Source: JAAXIE01 sp965204245 (GTDB taxonomy: Bacteria > Chloroflexota > Dehalococcoidia > Lucifugimonadales > JAAXIE01). From it: 64,000 nt of DNA. The translations under genes were made by a program, and so were the position numbers. This document shows positions 6,988 through 16,468 of this stretch, one piece after another. The stretch's first letter is position 1, and each line of letters opens with the position of its first letter. The stretch is taken from contig CBDBED010000009.1 in assembly GCA_965204245.1 (NCBI GenBank), positions 62,001 to 126,000 of the forward strand, read 5' to 3'. The notes under the pieces are model-generated. The model was given only the letters and a program-made list of their open reading frames with translations. It had not been told where the DNA came from and searched no databases.

Positions 6988-9596
6988 GCCTCCGCCTCCT
7001 CGCTCCCGGCCCCATCCACAGCACCGGGTTCGTTGTTCGTGGTTCCCGCCTCTTTGTCATGCTTGCTGCGCTGGTGCCTGCGTTTGGTCTCCACCTGACC
7101 AGCGTCCGCACCCTCCACTGCTTGGGCCGTAGGGTCTTCCTTCTCCTTCAAGCCTTCCCGGTACTGCTTCACCCTCTCCTGGTTGTCCGCCTCACTGGCA
7201 GCGGCCTCCTCGGCCGACCGGGTGTACAGGGACACCGAGGAGCGTATACGGGCAGCCACCAAGGGGTTTCCGGGCTCAGGCTTCCGCACGATCATGGAGA
7301 AGGCCGGCAGGCGGTCCCCGCCCACGGTTGCGCGGACGTAGCAGTGGTGCACCGGGAGGGAGGTGACGTCCTCCTCCGACACTCTCTCCTTGCCCAGCTC
7401 CCATACCAGGGTCCGGGCGTCGGACCCCGCCACCTGGAACACGGCAAGGCAGCCCACGTTGGCGAGGAGAGTGGAGCGCATGGTGCGGGAGAGATCGTCC
7501 AGCTTGTCCAGGCTCTGGGTGGCGAGGATGAAGGAGGCGCCGTACTTCCCCAGCTCGGAGAGCATGGACTCGTAGTCCACCCCCGGCATGGACTGCATCT
7601 CGTCCACCACCACCAAGGCGCCGCGACGTTCATGCATGGGCAGCCTCTCCTGCTCCCTGATCACCGAGTCCACCAAATTCAGGAGGGAGGCGCCCACCAA
7701 AGCCGACACGTCCCGTCCCACGGTGCCCTGTGCCGTGGACACCAGCAGCACGCCCCCCTCCCGGATGACCTGTCTGAGGTCGATAGTGGAGCGGGACTGG
7801 CCCAAAATGGCCCTGGCCCGCTTCGAGGAAGCATAGTAGGAGAGCCGGGTCTGCACCGGGGCCAGGGAGTCGGCCTTGTAGTCGCGGCTCCAGCCGGTGA
7901 AGGTGTTGGCCCACCACTCCAGCAGGTAGGGGTCGTCCACCTTTGCCAGCACCTCCTTGCGGAAGTTCTCGTTGGAGAGTATGCGCAGCCCGTCGAGGAT
8001 GGTGTGCTGGGCGCCCTCGTCGGTGGATGGATGGGAGTTGGCCTCGTGCAGGCTCTTCACCGTATGTTCGAGGATGGACTGCATCCTGGGCCCCCACTGG
8101 TCCCACAGGCCACGGGCCACCCGGACCACCGAGTCGGCGGTGCGGTCGCGATCGGAGAAGATGCGGGCGTCCAGAAGATTGATGCCGGGGGCGCGGTGCT
8201 CATCCGCCAAGTCGATCAGCCGCACCTGACGCACCAGCGACTCCGGGACCTGCTCCAAGAGTCCCGCCACCAGATCGGCGTGAGGGTCGATGACGATGAT
8301 GGCGTCCCCGTCCCTCCCCTCGGCCTTCTCCCTCATCTTGTGGCAGACAATGTGGTGCATCAGGGTGGACTTGCCCATGCGGGTCCTGGCGACGTAGAGG
8401 TGGTGCCGCCCGAGAAGGTCCTCGGCGAAGCGTATCTCCCTGGACTGTCCCCCCGTGGTGTCTCCGACGTAGGCCCCCTCCCGGATGCCGCGGGCGGAGG
8501 CCGGGAGCACCCTTGCCCCAGACCGCTCCACCAGCGGGGTTTCATCCCCGGCTCCTGGCGGATGCCACAAACAGGCCGCCTCCCTGACGCCGAGAATGCT
8601 CCGTCCGCGGAAGAGCCCCGGCCCTGAGGGGTGCAGTTCGGCGACGGGCGTAACGGGGCGTATCCTTCCCACCCTGAAGCGGGCCCCGGCAGGGTTGTCA
8701 TAGTGGCGGTACGCCGAGGCCACCGGGTCCAGCAGTTCACGGCCCCGGTCCATGGGAGACTGCAGCGGGAGGATGGCCGTGACCTGCAGTTCGGCGTCGA
8801 AGGCGATGCGGGACACCTTCTCTCGGATCATCAGGGGGTCGTGGACCCGGGAGTGCGCTTTCTTCCAGCGCCACCTGGCCCAGCCTGCCAGGGTGACCCC
8901 GGACAGGACTCCCAGCCCCAGCAGGGCGGTCTTCCACACTTCGCCGTCCCTGTACCAGAAATAGCCCTGCACCGCGCCCAGCGCCCCCAGGCCCAGCACG
9001 GCCATGGTGATGCCGTCGGTCACATGGGGACCCGTCTCATACTTGTAGGAAGGGTCGCGTGGCTCGGTGACCGGCTTCCTGAAAGCCTTTGCCTGGTAGG
9101 GCTCGGACCAGTCGGGCCCTAGGGAGCGAAGCAGGAGGCGGGATACGATGCGCTCCCCGGGGCGAAGGGACGACAGGGACCCCAGCAGGGCGATGAGAGG
9201 ATCCGAGCCGGGGTCGAGGAGGTCGTCGTCGCGGAAGGTGCGCAGGGGCACGTACTCCGGGCCGCTGGCGGCGAGGGACATGCCCCAGGCCTGCTCTCCC
9301 TCCCTCAGCATCATGGGGTCGTCCTCGGGCGGGATTTCCACGATCCGGGCCTGGGGATAGTGGGCCGATATCTGGCCCCGCACCGCCTCCTTCCGGTGGC
9401 AGCGGGCCATGAGGGTGACGCCGTCGACGCTGCCCGCCAACTCCAGGGAGAAGGGCTCGGGGACGGCGATGGACTGGAGGAGGTTCTCCACCCCCAGCAG
9501 GGTGCGCTCTCCCGTGCGTGGGGGAGTGACGGACAGCAACACGGGCGGTTTCTTCTCCCGGTCTCCGAAGAGTATCTGCATTGGGTTCAGTTTCAT
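6984..9596 (-). CDS. VirD4/TraG-like type IV coupling ATPase
   Basis: The product is 870 residues from the ATG at 9596, chosen for its ribosome site (AAAGGAACACGGT). Residues about 195-245 hold two membrane segments (GITMAVLGLGALGAVQGYF; ALLGLGVLSGVTLAGWARW). Walker A (ARTRMGKST) is at about 403-411, followed by IIVIDPHADL at about 433 and a Walker B region (GALVVVDEMQS) near 675. The final 70 residues are charged and repetitive. VirD4-type proteins link the relaxase-DNA complex to the secretion channel. It sits between VirB4 and the replication-relaxation gene. A 27-codon in-frame upstream extension belongs to a duplicated leader. Confidence 0.8.
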   Translation of the reverse strand: MKLNPMQILFGDREKKPPVLLSVTPPRTGERTLLGVENLLQSIAVPEPFSLELAGSVDGVTLMARCHRKEAVRGQISAHYPQARIVEIPPEDDPMMLREGEQAWGMSLAASGPEYVPLRTFRDDDLLDPGSDPLIALLGSLSSLRPGERIVSRLLLRSLGPDWSEPYQAKAFRKPVTEPRDPSYKYETGPHVTDGITMAVLGLGALGAVQGYFWYRDGEVWKTALLGLGVLSGVTLAGWARWRWKKAHSRVHDPLMIREKVSRIAFDAELQVTAILPLQSPMDRGRELLDPVASAYRHYDNPAGARFRVGRIRPVTPVAELHPSGPGLFRGRSILGVREAACLWHPPGAGDETPLVERSGARVLPASARGIREGAYVGDTTGGQSREIRFAEDLLGRHHLYVARTRMGKSTLMHHIVCHKMREKAEGRDGDAIIVIDPHADLVAGLLEQVPESLVRQVRLIDLADEHRAPGINLLDARIFSDRDRTADSVVRVARGLWDQWGPRMQSILEHTVKSLHEANSHPSTDEGAQHTILDGLRILSNENFRKEVLAKVDDPYLLEWWANTFTGWSRDYKADSLAPVQTRLSYYASSKRARAILGQSRSTIDLRQVIREGGVLLVSTAQGTVGRDVSALVGASLLNLVDSVIREQERLPMHERRGALVVVDEMQSMPGVDYESMLSELGKYGASFILATQSLDKLDDLSRTMRSTLLANVGCLAVFQVAGSDARTLVWELGKERVSEEDVTSLPVHHCYVRATVGGDRLPAFSMIVRKPEPGNPLVAARIRSSVSLYTRSAEEAAASEADNQERVKQYREGLKEKEDPTAQAVEGADAGQVETKRRHQRSKHDKEAGTTNNEPGAVDGAGSEEAEA

Positions 9597-9790
9597 ACCG
9601 TGTTCCTTTCGGTTGAGGTGGTGTGTGGCTATCCGGTCGTGGTTGTTGATGCCGTCGTTCGGTGCGTCCGGTTTCATGGGAGTCTCCTTTCGGTTGGGTT
9701 GGTGTGTCGTGGCTATCCGGTCGTGGTTGTTGATCCCGTCGTTGGAGGCTCCGGTCTCATGGGGAGTCTCCTTTCACAGCTGGTTGTGAG
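9597..9790 (-). repeat. Tandem pair of short leader peptides upstream of the coupling ATPase
   Basis: Two imperfect direct copies of about 75 bases lie between VirB4 and the coupling ATPase. Both contain GGCTATCCGGTCGTGGTTGT on the plus strand. On the minus strand each begins with a Shine-Dalgarno and an ATG (AAAGGAGACTCCCATG). The first copy ends in a stop after 15 codons (MRPEPPTTGS...). The second (MKPDAPNDGINNHD...) remains in frame with the ATPase. The copies may be translational leaders or simply a local duplication. Confidence 0.6.
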
Positions 9791-9793
9791 GGG

Positions 9794-12001
9794 CTATTGA
9801 TGGCTGCCGGGCGTCCACTCGATGATGGCCTTCTCCTCGGGCGTGGCCTCGATGCGTATGGGAAACCTCCCGCCACGGGCGAGGAGCAAACCGTCGCCGC
9901 GGGGACAGGAGAGGAGCCAGCGCTGGAGATCAGGAGGCAGGTCGAAGGCGTCGCCGACTGTTGAGATGGCGGCGGCATCCTGCTGGAGAAGCAGCTTGAA
10001 GGCTGCGTTCTGGAGCAAGGCCCGCCCGGAGTGGCCGGTGATGGTGCGGGACGAGTCCTCGGAGAGGAGGTCCTGCACGTCCTGGGTGATAAACTGGAGG
10101 CCCAGCCGGTGCTTCCTGGCCCGCTTGGCCATGCTCACCATGAAGGACGCCCCCTCGGGGTGCTGCATGATGCTCCAAACCTCGTCCACCACCAAAAGCC
10201 TCGGCCTGGGGTCGCGGGCTGCCAGAGCCCACACCGTCTCGGTGCACACCATGGCGGCCGCGGGCCTGAGCTCCGGCTCTAGGAGACGTAGGTCGAAGAC
10301 GGTGACCAGGGCCTCATGGTGCAGCAGGTCATCCCCCTCATCCGAGAGGAGGTGCCGAAGACTGCCGGTGGCGAAGGGACGAAGGAGCGGGTACAGGTCG
10401 TCGGCCTCCTTCGCCTCCAGATAGACATAGAAGTCACGGAAGCCGGTGCGCTCATGTCCCTCCGAGTAGTAGGCTGCCAGCCAGTGGTCCAGGGAGGCCC
10501 GTTTTTCGGCGGGCAGCCGCTCCCCCACCATGACCTCGATGAGGCGCCTCAGGCTGCCGATGCGCAGCAGCACCTCCTCGTCATCGCTCCTGTCCATGAC
10601 GAAGGGGTTCATGCCCTGCCCGGCAACACCCGGCGAGAGGACGCGTCCTCCCGCAGCCCTCGCCATGTCGGCGTATTCCCCCTCGGGGTCGATGACATAG
10701 GCGGTGACCCCTCGGCACAAACCCCTGAGCACCCCCAGCTTGGTGGCAAAGGACTTGCCGCTGCCGGAGCGGGCGAGCACAGCCGTGTTGGCGTTGAGGT
10801 GGGTGCCGTCGAAGGGGTCGTACACCACAGGGGAGCAGGCCCGCAAATCGATGCCGTACAGGGTCCCGCTGCGGGTATCCAAATCCGGGGGAGAAAAGGG
10901 GAACAGCCGGGCCAGGGAGGATGTGTCCAGCGTCCTCCACACCGCCACGGCGTTGAGGTTCAGGGGCAGGGTGGATAGGAGTCCCTCCCGCTGGCGGAAG
11001 GCCAATGCGTCCAGCTTCCCCAGGGTGGCTGCGAAGTGGGCCTTAGCCCTCTGGGTCATCTCCTCCAGGGACCTCTCGTCGCCGGCATGCAGTGTGACCG
11101 AGAGGGATGCGTGGAAGAGCCTCTCCCGCCCCCGCTGCACGTCGTCCCTGAGGCGGCTTACGTCCTCAAGGGCTATCTCCGCTTCGGGGGACATGGTGCG
11201 TCCCCGGCGCAGGGAGATGCTCTGGGCCGACTCGAAGCGCACCTTCTGCCACTCAAGGGTCCTGGCCGCCTGGTCCGAGGGTATGGGGTCCAGATGTATG
11301 GATATGTCCATCGGAGCACCGGAGGCCATGAGTCCCTGAAGGAAGCCCGGGGCAAGGGAGCGGGGCCAGCGCCCCAGATGCAGGGAGCGGGTCAGTCGCT
11401 TCCCCACCGTCACGTCCCTCCGGTTGACCTCGATCTCGACAGGGTCTGACTCCTCCATCTCTCGGGGTGTACCGCCCAGGGCGCAGGCCAGGAGCATCAT
11501 GCGAAGTTGGCGGTCCCTGAGGGAGTACACCTTGAGGCCTGAGCGCGAGAGGAGCCCCCTCAGTTCATCGGCGTGCTCCTCCTGGCAGACGGCATAGAAG
11601 CGCCGGTCCAATATGCCGTCCCGGCTCTCCAAGCTCGTCATCAGTGACCGCAACGACGTGGCCGCCTCTGCGGTCCTGGATGGAAGGGCGCCGGGTTGGG
11701 ATTGCTCCAATAGGGTGCGCAGCCTGTGGAGGTCGGGAGGGTGCTGGCGCACCAGCAGCTGCACCGGGAAGTCCATGGCGTTCAGGGCGCCGGCAAAGGC
11801 ACCCAGCTTGGGCTCGTCCAGTTCCAGGCCCATCACCTCGCATATGCTCACCTTCACCCCGTCCAGCCGCACCGGACCCGTCTCCTCCAGATGGGAGAGC
11901 ATGAAGCACAGGGGCAGCGGTGCAGGAGGCTTGGGTTCCAAGCTCTTCTCTCTGTTCTTTCGTTTCAGTTGCAATTGGTTGCTCTCCTCATGCGGTCTCA
12001 T
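9794..12001 (-). CDS. VirB4/TraC-family conjugation ATPase
   Basis: The 735-residue protein is typical in length for VirB4-like motors. Walker A (ARSGSGKSF) is at residues 410-418, followed by the strand VIDPEGEY at 436-443. Walker B is RLLVVDEVWS at 601-610, and a TQD motif at 639-641 (QFITQDVQDLL) matches VirB4/TrwB-type sensors. VirB4 powers assembly of the type IV secretion channel at the inner membrane. The start overlaps the upstream membrane-protein stop by 14 bases and has no strong Shine-Dalgarno, suggesting coupling. The gene is intact, unlike two structural genes upstream of it. Confidence 0.85.
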   Translation of the reverse strand: MRPHEESNQLQLKRKNREKSLEPKPPAPLPLCFMLSHLEETGPVRLDGVKVSICEVMGLELDEPKLGAFAGALNAMDFPVQLLVRQHPPDLHRLRTLLEQSQPGALPSRTAEAATSLRSLMTSLESRDGILDRRFYAVCQEEHADELRGLLSRSGLKVYSLRDRQLRMMLLACALGGTPREMEESDPVEIEVNRRDVTVGKRLTRSLHLGRWPRSLAPGFLQGLMASGAPMDISIHLDPIPSDQAARTLEWQKVRFESAQSISLRRGRTMSPEAEIALEDVSRLRDDVQRGRERLFHASLSVTLHAGDERSLEEMTQRAKAHFAATLGKLDALAFRQREGLLSTLPLNLNAVAVWRTLDTSSLARLFPFSPPDLDTRSGTLYGIDLRACSPVVYDPFDGTHLNANTAVLARSGSGKSFATKLGVLRGLCRGVTAYVIDPEGEYADMARAAGGRVLSPGVAGQGMNPFVMDRSDDEEVLLRIGSLRRLIEVMVGERLPAEKRASLDHWLAAYYSEGHERTGFRDFYVYLEAKEADDLYPLLRPFATGSLRHLLSDEGDDLLHHEALVTVFDLRLLEPELRPAAAMVCTETVWALAARDPRPRLLVVDEVWSIMQHPEGASFMVSMAKRARKHRLGLQFITQDVQDLLSEDSSRTITGHSGRALLQNAAFKLLLQQDAAAISTVGDAFDLPPDLQRWLLSCPRGDGLLLARGGRFPIRIEATPEEKAIIEWTPGSHQ

Positions 12002-12323
12002 GGAAGAAGATGGGAAAGACGACTCTGAGCAGCAGCAGGGACACCCCCTTGGCCGAGAGCACCAGCACCAGTCCCACCACCGCCATCACCACGGCGGAAC
12101 GGGCCCGGCCACCGCCCCGCTCCTCGCTGCCCTCGGCCATGAGGACGAAGGCGGCCCAGACGATGGAGAAGAGACAGAGGCCCACGGAGGCATAGGCCAT
12201 GGCCGTGAGCACGGCATCAAAGGCCTCAAGCAGGCCCTCCTGATGCTTTGCCCCCGTCCACAACAGGGCGGGGACCGCGAGCGCCACGACTGCCGTGATG
12301 CGCCCTACCATGGCCATTTCCAT
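11988..12323 (-). CDS. Small multi-pass membrane protein of the conjugation operon
   Basis: The 111-residue product has three hydrophobic segments at about residues 5-23 (MVGRITAVVALAVPALLW), 38-65 (VLTAMAYASVGLCLFSIVWA) and 78-104 (SAVVMAVVGLVLVLSAKGV, then LLLRVVFPIFF). The third is preceded by a short basic loop (RGGGRARS). The layout resembles VirB2/VirB3/TrbC-type inner-membrane components encoded directly before VirB4. It overlaps its neighbours on both sides, which supports one translated operon. The exact equivalent in the VirB series is not certain. Confidence 0.6.
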   Translation of the reverse strand: MEMAMVGRITAVVALAVPALLWTGAKHQEGLLEAFDAVLTAMAYASVGLCLFSIVWAAFVLMAEGSEERGGGRARSAVVMAVVGLVLVLSAKGVSLLLLRVVFPIFFHETA

Positions 12324-13984
12324 CCCATCCTCTCGAACAGCTCCCGCAGTTCCTCATCGGTGAGGGTGACGTTCTCTCCCACCGGGGCCTCGGGTGGCGG
12401 GGGCGGCGGGACGAAGACCTCATAGGGGCCGTCGGCCTGGATGCTCAGACCCGTCTCCACCCTCTCTCTCCTGGTCCTCGTCAACGGCGCCCGCTCCAGC
12501 ACCTCCCCGTCGATGCGCTCCGGGTGATTCACCTGCACCGTCACGTCCCGGTACACGGTCCTGCTGGGTACCGAGAGGGTGGCGGAGATGGTGTGTCGGG
12601 AGGTGGTTCCGTCGTCGCCGGTCACGCTGACCGTCTTGCTCACCGTCCTGCTCACTCCGGGCCGGGTGAGGGCCACCGTCTCGGTATAGGGCTCGACCCA
12701 CGCCGGGTGGTGGGTGAGGGTCACCAGTGGAGGAATGGGAATGCTGAGCTGCGCCTCCAGCTTGGCCTCGACATCGAGGTCGTGCACCACCCTGGTGGTG
12801 GGTATGGGCAGGTCGAAGGCCGTCTCTCCGCCTGTGTTGAGGGCTGGTGCGCACCCGCAGGCCCCCCGTGGTCACCTCCAGCCATCCAGTGACGCGGGTG
12901 ACACGGCGGCCCTCCATCAGGGCGGTCACCGTCTCCGAGTGGTGATGACCGCGTCACCGTGGTGAGTTCCACCGTCTCCTCGGTGGCATCGACGCATTCC
13001 GTCCTCCACCGTCCCGCTGATGTTTCCCGGAGTCCAGCCCCAGGAGGTGACTCTCCAGATGGCACAGTTCACCTTCCACCGAGGGCAGGGGATAGGGAAG
13101 CTGCTTCTCCTTCAGGGTGAAGGCCCCGGCGTTCTCCAAAGAGTCCTTCCAGGAGAAGGTGAAGGAGGGAGCGCCTCCCTCCAGGGGCAACTCATAGCTC
13201 TTTCGCTCCCCCTCATCCAGACGGGCCACGCCCCGCATAATCCGCTCCGTCCCATCGGGACCGCCGTAGGCCCGCACCCACAGGTCCAGATCGGTGGCGG
13301 CCCGCAGGGTTACCCCAGCCCTCTCCTCCGACACCTCCAGCCCCTCGAGGTATATCCGCTGTCCCGGTATTGGCTCCGGGGGCACGAACTCTACCTCGTC
13401 CTGCCAGTGGCCGTGGGCCATGGCCATGCCCGGCACGCTCAGCACCAGGGCCGCCAGGGGGGCGGCCGCGAGGGCCACCCTCCATGACCTCTTCTGCCCT
13501 GCACGGGAACTCTCACCCGCCTTGCGCCGGCGCCTGCCCAGCCAGCGGTGGGGCCGGAAGGGGGCGCGGGCGTGACGCAGCCTCCGCCAGCGGAGCTTCC
13601 TCAGGCTGGTCCATGTCCTCCGTATCATCAGTTGCAGCGGGCTGGGGCTGCCGTCCTTCACAGGCCGGGGAGGAGGCTCGCTCCTCACCAGCAGGGCAGC
13701 GGCGCCGGCATAGCGCCTCGGACCCAGCCAGAACCTCAGCAAATCGGCAGCCACCAACGGCAGTCGCCTGCCCCCGATCTTCCCCACCGTCAAGGCCGTC
13801 CCACCAGCCCCATGACCACGGCGAGGCCTATCCTCACCTCCGAGGGACCGATGGGGGCATAGCGGTATGCCCCGTAGGAGAGGGCGCATATCGCCGTCAA
13901 TGCCACGATCTGGGGGAAGGTGAACCACAGCAGCACCCGATCCTCGGCCTGCACGTGGGTCGGCACTTCATGCTCTCTCATCAC
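12305..13984 (-). pseudogene. PrgI-like membrane/envelope conjugation protein, broken by multiple frameshifts
   Basis: Pieces in different frames join into one plausible protein of about 550 residues. The first is a PrgI-like N-terminus with two membrane helices (VLLWFTFPQIVALTAICALS; GLAVVMGLVG). A shift near 13800 leads to KIGGRRLPLVAADLLRFWLG, a basic linker, a third membrane segment (VALAAAPLAALVLSVPGMAM) and an exported beta-rich region. Further shifts lie near 13040, 13010, 12935 and 12855 (fragments TECVDATEETVELTTVT, TALMEGRRVTRVTGWLEV, LNTGGETAFDLPIP). The end is intact (DEELRELFERMGWKWPW). Codons in the correct frames keep high GC in third positions, so the breaks are either recent or sequencing indels. 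Confidence 0.6.
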
Positions 13985-13992
13985 CGCCCTCC

Positions 13993-14295
13993 CTACTCGC
14001 TCTCGGTCTTGGCTTCAGGCGGGGCCGACGGCTCGGGCAGGGCGTCCTTCACCTCCACCGCCGGGTCCACCACGGCCCCCATGACAAGTTCCACCACGCC
14101 GTAGGCCACCAGGGCCAGCACGATGCCGGCGATGGCCGTCATCATGGCCGACTTGCCCCGCTCCATCTGGTGGGGCGCACCACTGGCGGTGAGGTAGAGG
14201 TAGGCTCCGTAGACGAAGAAGCCCACCCCCACCGCTCCCACCAAGCCCAGCAGGATGCCCACTAGGTTCGATATGGTCTGTGTCAGGTCTTCCAT
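13993..14295 (-). CDS. VirB2/TrbC-like pilin or membrane subunit
   Basis: The 100-residue protein has a good ribosome site (AAGGAGAAAGAG before ATG). Two membrane helices lie at about residues 9-33 (LVGILLGLVGAVGVGFFVYG) and 51-76 (MTAIAGIVLALVAYGVVELV), separated by a short basic loop (HQMERGKS). This is the usual VirB2-like arrangement. The C-terminus is soluble, acidic and Pro-rich (PEPSAPPEAKTESE). VirB2-type proteins polymerise into the conjugative pilus or line the channel. The location, between the VirB6-like gene and the broken PrgI-like gene, fits. Confidence 0.6.
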   Translation of the reverse strand: MEDLTQTISNLVGILLGLVGAVGVGFFVYGAYLYLTASGAPHQMERGKSAMMTAIAGIVLALVAYGVVELVMGAVVDPAVEVKDALPEPSAPPEAKTESE

Positions 14296-14469
14296 CTCTT
14301 TCTCCTTCTAGTTCGGTTTCTTTGGTTCTTCGCTCTTTCATGGGCGGTCTTCTCCCGCCTTCCCTACCGGCACATCTCTCCTCCCTTCGTACCCTCCGAC
14401 GGGTGGACTCTTTTTCTGAAACTCGTGTCGCTGATTCCGTTGTCTGCTCCGGAATCGCTGGCGCAGTTG
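14296..14469. other. Intergenic gap in the conjugation operon
   Basis: About 170 bases without a gene separate the VirB6-like and VirB2-like genes. The segment is AT-richer and contains repeated CTTTCTTC-like pyrimidine runs. No hairpin is clear. Confidence 0.3.
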
Positions 14470-15447
14470 TTACTCGCCCATGCTCCGGGGCCCGCCTCCG
14501 CCCCCGCCCGTGTCGCCGGGGGCGGAGAGCTCGGCAGCCGAGCGGATGCCCGATGCGGCCGTCGAGGCGACCCCCGAGGCCATGACCGCACCACCCACCA
14601 CCGGGGCGGCCGGCCCAGTCGCCAGGCTTCCGGCGGCGCCCATGGACCGGGCCGTCCACGCCAACCCCCGGGCCACCCCCATGCCGAAATAGATGGTGCT
14701 CAGCCAGGCATCGAAGGTCCCGGCGTTGCCCAGCAGCGAGGGCACCCTGGTGGCCAGATAGACGAAGGCCAGGGACATGAGGAGCTTCCACACCAGGTCG
14801 TTGACCGGCTCAAAGTCACCTATTCCCGCAAACTCCCTCAGGAACCCGAAGCCCAACGCCAGGGCGATTAGCTGGATCGACTGCTGGAACACGGTGGTCA
14901 TGAAGAGCCGCAGCCAGTGCCTCCCCCAGCCCGCGGTGTGGGGCAATACCCACAGGCCCAATGCCACCGGAGCCAGGGCGAGCAGGATGTCGATGAGGGC
15001 CAGCCGCAGGATCATCTGCACCAGCACGTATAGGACGAAGAAGCCGTAGACCAGATATAGGAGGGCCATGAGCAGGGCCATGCCCACCCCGCCCGTCTGT
15101 ACCACCGCAAGCAGGGTCTCGGCCGGGGCCCTCAGCAGGTCTCCAGGGGTGACCTCCAGCTCCACGGCGATGTAGCCGGAGACGGCATGGGACACGTCGA
15201 TGACGAGGGCGCACCACCAGAGGGACGTGGCGGCCGCCACCAGTCCCAGCACCAGCCGGGGCACCATCTCCCGCCAGCCGGTGTTCCGGCTTCCGAGATG
15301 CTCCCCCATGATGAAGTTCAGGCCCATCCACCCCAGAATGACCACCAGGGCCCCTGAGGTGATGGCCCATACCACCGCCCAGGCCTGCTCCACGGTGGCG
15401 CTGGCATATGTCAGTTCGGGTGCGGTCCCAGTGAACACGTCACCCAT
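14470..15447 (-). CDS. VirB6/TrbL-like polytopic membrane protein
   Basis: The 325-residue protein starts at MGDVFTGTAPEL, two bases after the stop of the upstream reading frame. It has five to six membrane segments (including WAVVWAITSGALVVILGWMG, MVPRLVLGLVAAATSLWWCA, GMALLMALLYLVYGFFVLYV, LIDILLALAPVALGLWVLP and SIQLIALALGFGFL), then a Gly/Ala-rich tail ending GGGGGGPRSMGE. The central LALIDILLALAPVALGLWVLP block resembles the conserved core of TrbL/VirB6. Such proteins form the inner-membrane part of the translocation channel. Upstream in-frame residues are not used because they lack a ribosome site. Confidence 0.7.
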   Translation of the reverse strand: MGDVFTGTAPELTYASATVEQAWAVVWAITSGALVVILGWMGLNFIMGEHLGSRNTGWREMVPRLVLGLVAAATSLWWCALVIDVSHAVSGYIAVELEVTPGDLLRAPAETLLAVVQTGGVGMALLMALLYLVYGFFVLYVLVQMILRLALIDILLALAPVALGLWVLPHTAGWGRHWLRLFMTTVFQQSIQLIALALGFGFLREFAGIGDFEPVNDLVWKLLMSLAFVYLATRVPSLLGNAGTFDAWLSTIYFGMGVARGLAWTARSMGAAGSLATGPAAPVVGGAVMASGVASTAASGIRSAAELSAPGDTGGGGGGPRSMGE

Positions 15448-15449
15448 GG

Positions 15450-16091
15450 CTAGCCGTCCACCCGGCAGTTGGGGATGGGGTCCCCGGTGATCTTCTCCAC
15501 CACCCCGCACATGGTCCCGTGGGCCCCCTGGATGAACCAACCGGCGATGGCCCTAGCCCATCGGGTGGGGTCCAGGGCCCGCAGCACCTTGTCCCATAAA
15601 CCGTTGGGCTGGTAGACGGGCACCACGGCATGAAAGGTGGTCAGGTCCCCGTCGGCCTCGTTGCCCGCCGATAGCACCAGTATGTAGGTCTCCTCGGGGT
15701 GGGGCTGGAACTGGTCGTCCTCCTGGGGGAACTTGATGGAGTACTCCCAGCCCTCGTCCTTCTCCTTCTCTCCTCCGATGACCCGAAGCATGGGGGTGAG
15801 CCACTCCCCGTGGTCGGGGTGGCGCAGGGCGAAATAGAGGACGTCCACCTGTCTGCTGAATTATGGGCTTGGCCTCGATTTCCCCCCTTCTTCTTTCGCT
15901 TGATGATCTCCTCGCCCTGATTGACTAGGAGGAGTTCACCTCCGGTAGGCGGTGGCTGCTGGGGTTCCGGCGCGGCCTGGGCAAGGCCGCTGGCGGGGAC
16001 CGTCAGGAGCCCCTGCCAAGAGCAGGGTCCCGGCCAGAAGGATGAGTCGCTTGGGTTTGCGGAGCCGCCTGGGTATCGATGTCTCGGTCAA
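15450..16091 (-). pseudogene. Exported protein of the conjugation operon, frameshifted
   Basis: A TTG at 16091 with a strong Shine-Dalgarno (AAGGAGGCAACGAG) begins LTETSIPRRLRKPKRLILLA, a signal peptide. A shift then leads to LLTVPASGLAQAAPEPQQPP and GGELLLVNQGEEIIKRKKKG. A second shift gives EIEAKPIIQQT and a third gives VDVLYFALRHPDHGEWLTPM. From there the frame is open to ITGDPIPNCRVDG, two bases before the VirB6-like start. The intact product would have about 210 residues and be exported. It is the first gene of the conjugation block. The shifts fall near G-rich runs, so sequencing error is an alternative to real decay. Confidence 0.55.
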
Positions 16092-16151
16092 CTCGTTGCC
16101 TCCTTCGTGTGGGTGCAACAGAGTCTGCCCGCGCCGGTAGGCCCTCGTAAT

Positions 16152-16191
16152 GCCCTAAAAGGGGGGGCGTGCGCGCCCCCCCTTTTAGGGC
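16152..16191. terminator. Perfect bidirectional hairpin terminator
   Basis: Two perfectly complementary 18-base arms (16152-16169 and 16174-16191) flank a 4-base loop (TGCG). The stem contains AAAAGGGGGGGCG and its complement CGCCCCCCCTTTT, the A-stem-T layout of a bidirectional intrinsic terminator. It lies at the head of the minus-strand conjugation block and before the plus-strand regulator, so it would insulate the two transcription units. Confidence 0.7.
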
Positions 16192-16354
16192 GTGCAAAAT
16201 GGGGCGGCGGTTATGGTGCTATACACGTGTACAGAGGAATGGCGCCGGTCCCGGGACGTGGGGTGGGTCGAATTCGTAGCTGATTCGGGGGTTCCAGCAG
16301 CAGATGAGGCCCATAGTTGGCAGCACTTCATTCCGGTGCGGGTTCCAGCCACAG

Positions 16355-16452
16355 TGGACAGGGCCAGCTACGAAAGTGGACAGTTTGTCTAGGGGGATAA
16401 TTGGCAACAATGGACAGCGCCAGCTACGAAAGTGGACAGTCTGTCCAGGGGG
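16355..16452. repeat. Two 42-bp direct repeats upstream of the regulator gene
   Basis: Copies at 16355-16396 and 16411-16452 share GCCAGCTACGAAAGTGGACA followed by GT-T-GTC-AGGGGG, with only a few mismatches and a 56-base period. Each copy contains TGGACAG twice. They lie directly before the ribosome site of the HTH/coiled-coil gene at 16469, so they may be regulator binding sites or plasmid iterons. The motif also resembles ends of IS21-like elements, but no transposase accompanies it. Confidence 0.65.
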
Positions 16453-16468
16453 GAGGAGGCCGGCCCGG

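Noticed and set aside
7059..8627. 522-residue plus-strand frame opposite the coupling ATPase
   Set aside because: Antisense to a gene with clear Walker motifs; no features of its own.
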